Source: Actinomycetota bacterium
GTDB taxonomy: Bacteria; Actinomycetota; Aquicultoria; Aquicultorales; JAMCWL01
DNA: 36,836 nt
Reading direction: 5' to 3'
Assembly: GCA_023481285.1 (NCBI GenBank)
Contig: JAMCWL010000067.1
Location: 1-36,836, forward strand
Shown in pieces: positions 32,490 through 36,836 of the stretch (position 1 is its first letter; each line of letters opens with the position of its first letter). Both the position numbers and the translations under genes were made by a program. The notes under the pieces are model-generated. The model made no database searches. It was not told where the DNA came from and saw only the letters and a list, made by a program, of their open reading frames with translations.

Positions 32490-32573
32490 TTATACCTCTT
32501 TAACTATCGCCAGAACCGCATCGAGCATCAGAAAAACGGCTAAGCCAATTAGAATCCATCCCGTAGTCTTCAT
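32490..32573 (-). CDS. 27-residue single-helix membrane peptide (candidate)
   Basis: A short ORF below the usual length limit: MKTTGWILIGLAVFLMLDAV then LAIVKEV. Residues 5-24 form one hydrophobic helix; the end is charged. Its TAA directly touches the GTG start of the CruF-like gene. The frame is open further upstream with no stop until inside the GNAT gene; TTG at about 32597 would add eight residues (LEEKVFIA). No strong ribosome-binding site is visible. The position in a tight operon and the clear membrane-helix composition are the arguments for it. Confidence 0.45.
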   Translation of the reverse strand: MKTTGWILIGLAVFLMLDAVLAIVKEV

Positions 32574-32635
32574 AGCGATGAATACCTTCTCTTCCAAGAG
32601 ATGTAGTCGGCGTTTCGCGAAAGCATCTGCGTGCT

Positions 32636-33244
32636 TCAGATGATTCTCTTGACCATGGTCGTCATCCCGGAAACCCCCATCGTACGACGCAAGAACGGCA
32701 GCCTTACGGTGCGGGTGGGCACGAAGCCCATACGCTCGTAGAGACGATATGCGCCGGTGTTCGTGTCCGCCACGTCGAGCGAGACGGCGCTAAAACTTTT
32801 CGCCTGCGCAAATTCAAACACTGCCTGCAGCAAAAGCGTGCCGATACCATTCCCCCGCATGGATGGATCCACGGCGATAACGCTCAAAGACAACTGCCCC
32901 GGGCGGTTATGACGGTTAGCGAAGAGCATCAAGAGCAGCGCCAACACTGCCTTTGGGGCGCGCAGCCCGCGAAATGCATGTGTAACGTGAGACCACCTGG
33001 GGTTGAAGAATCGGTGGCCGTCATAGTGCAGGCCAGCCAATCCGGCGACCTCTCCCCGGCACGTTGCTATGACTGCAAGGCCAGGCTCGAGGACCGTTTC
33101 GAGAACCGTGATGCTCTGTTCCCGTGAGCCAACAAGCGGGTCGAGCTTCTGCCGGAACCCCTCGTAACAGATCTCCGCCGCCCGACGGCGGTGCTGCGCG
33201 GGCAATCCGCGCTCTATATTGATGCCTTTCATCTTCATTTCCAT
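32636..33244 (-). CDS. GNAT-family N-acetyltransferase
   Basis: A 202-residue acetyltransferase. LSLSVIAVDPSMRGNGIGTLLL (motif A, with RGNGIG as the acetyl-CoA loop) and VADTNTGAYRLYERMGF (motif B) are clear. The N-terminal half has a family-typical EGFRxK start and a hydrophobic stretch (APKAVLALLLMLFA) which might sit near the membrane. Substrate is unknown; with the exporter it could modify an amine or antibiotic. It overlaps the arginase-fold gene by ten bases, indicating an operon. Confidence 0.92.
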   Translation of the reverse strand: MEMKMKGINIERGLPAQHRRRAAEICYEGFRQKLDPLVGSREQSITVLETVLEPGLAVIATCRGEVAGLAGLHYDGHRFFNPRWSHVTHAFRGLRAPKAVLALLLMLFANRHNRPGQLSLSVIAVDPSMRGNGIGTLLLQAVFEFAQAKSFSAVSLDVADTNTGAYRLYERMGFVPTRTVRLPFLRRTMGVSGMTTMVKRII

Positions 33245-34221
33245 TGCTCCATCAACCGTTCAAGAATCTTCAGGTTGACGTCTTCGTTAAGGCGGATATT
33301 CTCTTGGGAATAAAATGAGCCCAAGTGGATTTTTCTATCTTTCAGCCGCGCAAAGAACCTCTTGAGAGGATAGCCCCTGGCGGCAGAATAGGAACCATCC
33401 CCACAAACGTCCGCCCCGATGATGCGCTTTCGTCTCCCTATCAAGGAGATCGCCGCAAGAAGTTCGTTCAAGATCAGACTCCCCTGCATGCCTAAGTAAT
33501 TTGTGAAACTGTCCGACTCTCTTAAAACGTCCTTGTCAATCGTAAGATAGACCGCATCGGTCGGGATCGCGGGCAAGATTCTTTCCAACGTCGCCTCGAT
33601 CCCGCCGTGATCCTGGATGTTTTTCCAGTTTGCCTCCGTCGTCAGCAGGCGGGGCTTGAATTCCACGCAGGGCAATGTCGCGCGTACCCTCCCAAACAAG
33701 ACAGATCGGTGCATTGAGTTAGGGTAGACCTCCACTTTTCCGTCGCAGAGCAGGCTAATCTTGTGTGTTACTGGCCCAATAGGCATTGGGATGTCTTTCC
33801 TCAGGCTAAGATCTCCATCTATCCCCAATTGGATCACTTTGCGGACGTGGGATAATTCTAGAGAATTAACCACCCAGCTTCCGGCGTGGATATATCTCTG
33901 ACGACTCCTCCCGAAATCGGTGTGGTTGTCGAAGTGGATGATGGTCACTGGCTCGTCCATCAGGCTGATCCCCAGGTAGGCCAAGTGGTGGTAGTCGCCT
34001 GAACCATAGAAAATCACTTTCCCTTTTACTGTTCCAACCGAAGATGCGAGCAATTGCCTAAGCCGTTCCAACTCCTCAATCCGGCACCAGTAGCGCAGCG
34101 CCTCGGATCTATCCCGAAGCGGGATCACCGTCGGGCGATACTTTTCCAGCAGCCTTTTTTGTCGAACGATTGCCTCGTCCACATCAAGAACGATCACTTC
34201 GAGCGCATTTTGGTCTTCCAT
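33235..34221 (-). CDS. Arginase-fold (ureohydrolase-like) protein
   Basis: A 328-residue protein with ureohydrolase-like metal motifs: GSGDYHH (in place of GGDHS), IIHFDNHTDF (in place of DAHxD) and VYLTIDKDVL (in place of SxDxDxxDP). All His/Asp ligands of a two-metal site seem present, but the surrounding residues differ from arginase, agmatinase and guanidinase, so the substrate is not predictable. The N-terminal 75 residues are an added helical region. First gene of the operon to the SMR exporter; a TetR operator lies 20 bases before its start. Confidence 0.82.
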   Translation of the reverse strand: MEDQNALEVIVLDVDEAIVRQKRLLEKYRPTVIPLRDRSEALRYWCRIEELERLRQLLASSVGTVKGKVIFYGSGDYHHLAYLGISLMDEPVTIIHFDNHTDFGRSRQRYIHAGSWVVNSLELSHVRKVIQLGIDGDLSLRKDIPMPIGPVTHKISLLCDGKVEVYPNSMHRSVLFGRVRATLPCVEFKPRLLTTEANWKNIQDHGGIEATLERILPAIPTDAVYLTIDKDVLRESDSFTNYLGMQGSLILNELLAAISLIGRRKRIIGADVCGDGSYSAARGYPLKRFFARLKDRKIHLGSFYSQENIRLNEDVNLKILERLMEQWK

Positions 34222-34240
34222 TCCTTATTCCCCACAGCCT

Positions 34241-34258
34241 ATACCGACCAGTCGGTAT
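34241..34258. promoter_or_regulatory. TetR-type operator, arginase-to-SMR operon
   Basis: ATACCGACCAGTCGGTAT: 8-bp arms ATACCGAC and GTCGGTAT with two bases between. It lies 20 bases upstream of the arginase-fold gene and is nearly identical to the operators in front of tatA and tetR. Confidence 0.88.
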
Positions 34259-34339
34259 GTGATACTTTAAAAAAAGCGGCCAACATAGCCACTCGCACAC
34301 GAAAGAATGACGATCACACTCATCGCACAGTGAGATCGC

Positions 34340-34540
34340 CTAGGTTTTTTGCTCTTCTTTTTTCTCATCTTCGGGCGATACCGACTTCTTCACCTGCTCC
34401 TGTATCTCTTGCGATGAATGCCTGAACTCGTTGATCGCCTTGCCGATGGATTTCCCCATCTCCGGTAGCCTCTTCGGGCCGAAGATTATAAGCAGTATAA
34501 CGACGATGATAATAAGCTCCGTCGGCCCCAACCCGAACAT
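34340..34540 (-). CDS. tatA: TatA/TatE twin-arginine translocase subunit
   Basis: A 66-residue protein with the TatA layout: a short N-terminus (MFGLGPTE), one transmembrane helix (LIIIVVILLIIFG), the FGPKRLPE hinge, an amphipathic helix (GKSIGKAINEFRHS) and a charged tail. TatA forms the translocation pore of the Tat pathway. tatB/tatC are not nearby. GGAGG precedes ATG 34540. A TetR operator in its leader is unusual for tatA and places it with the exporter operon in one regulon. Confidence 0.95.
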   Translation of the reverse strand: MFGLGPTELIIIVVILLIIFGPKRLPEMGKSIGKAINEFRHSSQEIQEQVKKSVSPEDEKKEEQKT

Positions 34541-34581
34541 CTCAATACCTCCATCCGCTCTGTAAGCGATTCTCCAATACT

Positions 34582-34599
34582 ATACCGACCAGTCAGTAT
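34582..34599. promoter_or_regulatory. TetR-type operator upstream of tatA
   Basis: ATACCGACCAGTCAGTAT, differing by one base from the site at 34241. It lies 42 bases before the tatA start. Confidence 0.85.
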
Positions 34600-34644
34600 G
34601 TTATTGCACAAACACGAACCCTACTAAGCGGCTATTCGTAGGGA

Positions 34645-35271
34645 TTAAATGGTTCTTGGCGTCTGTTTTACGACACCCTCTATAAACGCCCGGGCGACGT
34701 CGGTCGCAATTTTTTGCAGGGGAACCGCCTCGGGATCGAGAATCCACTGGAACATCAGACCATCGAGCAACGCCACAAGCATCGGTGCAGCAACCTTGGC
34801 CCGGCCCGGCTCCAGCTCACCTCGCCTGACTCCCTTCCTAAGAAGCGCTTCAACCATTTCCCGGAGCCGGCGATACTCGTCGGACGCCATGGCTTCCACA
34901 TCCTGATCCAGCCCCGGACCGCCGGGCAACGTGAAGATCTTAACCAGGTTGCAGAATTCCGGATGATCGGTGTAGTAGGTCAGATTGGCGACGATGAAAG
35001 CCTCGAGGCGGGTAACGACCGATTGCCCTTCCTGAGCAACGACGCCCTCCAAATACTTGGTAAGCCGGGATGCCTCCTCCTGAACGACGGCCAGGAACAA
35101 AGCGCGTTTGTTCTCGAAATACCAGTAAACCGCGCCTTTACTCACTCCCGCTTCGGCCGCAATCTCGTCCAAGGTGGCGCGGTGGTAGCCCTTGAGAGAA
35201 AAATCATGCAGCGCGGCTTCCAAGATGCGCTGGCGGACATCGGTTTGTTCGCGTTGCGTGCGGACGGCCAT
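34645..35271 (-). CDS. TetR-family transcriptional repressor
   Basis: A 208-residue regulator. Residues 10-57 form the TetR HTH: RILEAALHDFSLKGYHRATLDEIAAEAGVSKGAVYWYFENKRALF, with GVSKGAVYWYFENK as recognition helix region. The C-terminal ligand domain (about 75-200) is of the TetR_C_6 / AcrR-like kind. It is transcribed from a strong promoter that overlaps its own operator, so it is probably autorepressed. Three near-identical operators define its local targets: itself, tatA and the arginase-to-SMR operon. The ligand is unknown, presumably a substrate of the SMR exporter. Confidence 0.95.
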   Translation of the reverse strand: MAVRTQREQTDVRQRILEAALHDFSLKGYHRATLDEIAAEAGVSKGAVYWYFENKRALFLAVVQEEASRLTKYLEGVVAQEGQSVVTRLEAFIVANLTYYTDHPEFCNLVKIFTLPGGPGLDQDVEAMASDEYRRLREMVEALLRKGVRRGELEPGRAKVAAPMLVALLDGLMFQWILDPEAVPLQKIATDVARAFIEGVVKQTPRTI

Positions 35272-35290
35272 TTGGCATTCCTCAAATCAC

Positions 35291-35308
35291 ATACTGACTA
35301 GTCGGTAT
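35291..35308. promoter_or_regulatory. TetR-type operator upstream of tetR
   Basis: ATACTGACTAGTCGGTAT, 19-37 bases before the tetR start. It overlaps the predicted transcription start. Confidence 0.88.
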
Positions 35309-35310
35309 GT

Positions 35311-35339
35311 ATATTACGGAAAAGTCTCTGAAGTGTCAA
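35311..35339 (-). promoter_or_regulatory. Promoter of tetR
   Basis: On the minus strand TTGACA (35339-35334), 17 bases, TAATAT (35316-35311): near-perfect consensus. The insertion sequence begins seven bases beyond the -35 box. Confidence 0.8.
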
Positions 35340-35346
35340 GTTTGCG

Positions 35347-36717
35347 CGTTGCCTCACGAAAAAAGTACTCGAAATTGTTTCATTGCCTCAAATAAAAAAG
35401 TACTCGAAATGATCACGGCCTTTTTGGCTATCTCTTTAAAAAAGAGGTAGCGAAAGGAGACCGGAAATGCCGCTAAGCATGATGGAAAGAAAGGCGGTGA
35501 CAAGAGAACTGAAAGTACGGTATAGGCGGAGCTCCAAGAAGGAGAAGAAGGAGATCCTCGACGAATTCTGCTCGCTGACTGGCTACAACCGTTCGTATGC
35601 GGCCAGGGCGCTGCGCATACACGCGGCCAAGAAGAAAAAGACGCGAAAGGAGAAGGAGAGAAAGTATGGGGACGAGGTGCTCGGGCCCTTGAAAAAGATC
35701 TGGGCGACCATGGACTTCATCTGCGGCAAGAGACTCAAGCCCTTTATGGAGGAGATCGTCGAGCGGCTAGAAGAATTTGGCGAGATAGCGCTCGATGATG
35801 GGATTAGGAGAAAGCTCCTTTCCATCTCCCCTGCAACCATCGATCGCCTCCTTACTAAAGAGAGAAAGAAATTTGAGCTCAAAGGGAGATCGAGAACCAA
35901 ACCAGGAAGCCTTCTTAAAAGCCAGATACCGGTTAAGACGTTCGCCGACTGGAACGAGAGGCGGCCTGGCTTCGTCGAGATCGATCTAGTCGGCCACGAG
36001 GGTGGGAGCGCGGGAGGAGAATTCGCTCAGACGCTCGATGTAACCGACGTCTTCTCCGGCTGGACGGAGACGAGAGCGGTGAAGAACAAGGCCCGGGCAT
36101 GGGTCTTTGAGGCCCTAAAGGATATCGAGAGGACGCTACCCTTTCCTCTCCTTGGGATCGACTCGGATAATGGGGGAGAGTTCATCAACGCGCATCTTCT
36201 TGGCTTCTGTGAGGATAAGGGCATTACCTTCACCCGCTCGCTCCCTACCGCAAGAACGACTCATGTTACGTTGAGGAGAAGAACTACTCGGTGGTGAGAA
36301 GAAACGTCGGTTATCTTCGCTACGATACCGAGGAGGAGGTCGGCCTCTTAAACGAGCTATATGGTCACCTTCGCCTCTATACGAACTTCTTCCTTCCCGT
36401 GATGAAGCTTGTCGTAAAAATAAGGAACGGAAGCAAGGTTACGAAGAAGTATGACGAGGCCAAGACTCCCTGCCAGCGGCTCTTGTTATCGGCCGATCTC
36501 TCCACAGAGACCAAGGAGATGCTTCAAGCGCAATATAAAGCGCTCAACCCGGCAGAGCTCAAAAGATCGATCCTTAAGCTTCAGGAAAGGCTTCTAAACC
36601 TCTGCCGTCTAAAGGAAGAAATCAGGCGGAAGGAGGTGTTAACGGCAGAAGATTTCGAGTACATTTCTGATGAGGCAACGAATCCTCAGTTGGAGTACAT
36701 TTCTACGTGAGGCAACG
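35347..36717 (+). mobile_element. Insertion sequence with doubled terminal repeats
   Basis: A complete element of about 1.37 kb. The ends are CGTTGCCTCACG (35347-35358) and CGTGAGGCAACG (36706-36717), perfect 12-bp inverted repeats. Each end has a second internal copy of a longer motif TTGCCTCA...GTACTCGAAA: left at 35349-35374 and 35383-35409, right at 36653-36678 and 36692-36715. These are probably transposase-binding sites. It encodes one DDE integrase-type transposase that is frameshifted. No target duplication is obvious. The class resembles ISNCY/IS481-like rve elements. Confidence 0.88.
35467..36710 (+). pseudogene. Frameshifted DDE (rve) transposase
   Basis: An N-terminal helix-turn-helix part (DEFCSLTGYNRSYAARALR) and an integrase catalytic core: EIDLVGHEGG holds the first Asp, LGIDSDNGGEFIN the second Asp, and the third acidic residue lies in the next frame in KNDSCYVEEKNY. 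Around 36240-36245 the frame shifts by one base: the first frame ends at 36297 in a nonsense tail, while the family-like sequence PYRKNDSCYVEEKN continues in the second frame and runs to TGA 36708-36710, inside the right inverted repeat. AAGGAG precedes ATG 35467. The element is probably inactive unless the shift is programmed or a sequencing error. Confidence 0.9.
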
Positions 36718-36817
36718 GGGACGCTGGTACAAAGTAGGCGATTAAAGTCGAACTCCTGTGGATCACAAACCGCGAACGGGTAAACAGAAGAGTCAAAATC
36801 GAAGGGGGTGGTTCATC

Positions 36818-36836
36818 GTGCCGACAATACGACTTG
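36818..36836 (+). CDS. Partial CDS at window edge, possibly rpsL
   Basis: GTG 36818 follows AAGGGGGTGG (36803-36812) and encodes MPTIRL before the window ends. Ribosomal protein S12 typically starts MPTIxQL, so this may be rpsL, but six codons are too few to be sure. Confidence 0.35.

Noticed and set aside
31318-34221. Guanidine-detoxification operon
   Set aside because: The SMR protein has the GTTxMK Qac-type signature instead of the Gdx one, no guanidine riboswitch is visible, and the arginase-fold protein's motifs do not match guanidinases closely.

Overview
The window reads as ordinary bacterial chromosome from a Gram-positive-type, moderately GC-rich organism. A deep-branching actinobacterial lineage would fit: both tRNA genes lack an encoded CCA, there is an RsbV/RsbW partner-switch pair with a sigma-B-like promoter, a DUF2795 protein, and frequent GTG/TTG starts behind strong GGAGG sites. 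This placement is an inference. There is one insertion sequence at the right end; no prophage, CRISPR array or rRNA was seen.

Layout. 1-2.8 kb: a membrane protein of unknown function, a DJ-1/PfpI protein, a CAU-anticodon tRNA with terminator, and a DUF4234 membrane protein. 3-8.3 kb (minus strand): a KimA-like APC permease, an NAD-dependent epimerase, a B12-binding radical SAM protein, and the RsbW-like kinase/STAS antagonist pair. 8.6-10.3 kb: a small membrane protein, a uracil-DNA glycosylase lacking two of the four cluster cysteines, and bioY behind a BirA-type operator. 10.7-12.9 kb: selB, with a selenocysteine-type tRNA upstream whose anticodon is GCA (Cys) instead of UCA. 13-15.6 kb: Fpg, DUF429, a YgjP-like metallopeptidase, DUF2795. 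15.7-19.4 kb: a lipoprotein sugar dehydrogenase, a PAS-PAS-GGDEF diguanylate cyclase, a multi-spanning membrane protein. 19.6-24.3 kb: two small paralogous proteins of unknown function interleaved with a phosphoesterase, an SDR, a HAD phosphatase, a GNAT enzyme and RmuC. 24.6-27.6 kb: a QueD-like enzyme with a probably leaderless mRNA, a geranylgeranyl-reductase-like flavoprotein, an AcuC-type deacetylase. 27.6-30.7 kb: an ECF sigma/anti-sigma operon with a bactofilin-like membrane protein, facing a slipin gene. 30.9-35.3 kb: a cold-shock protein, then a TetR-controlled block (SMR exporter, CruF-like protein, a 27-codon ORF, GNAT, arginase-fold protein, TatA, TetR) with three near-identical operators. 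35.3-36.7 kb: an insertion sequence with a frameshifted transposase; the last 19 bases may begin rpsL.

The two most interesting signals are these. (1) The selB-linked tRNA has an 8-bp acceptor stem, a bulged 4-bp T stem, a long variable arm and no U8, but carries the tRNA-Cys anticodon GCA and U73. It has its own good promoter. It could mean selenocysteine insertion at Cys codons, or a selC-mimicking minor Cys tRNA. (2) The TetR regulon is a compact, coherent and to me unfamiliar gene set. Heptanucleotide (7-bp period) intergenic repeats rich in CTAG recur at several gene borders.
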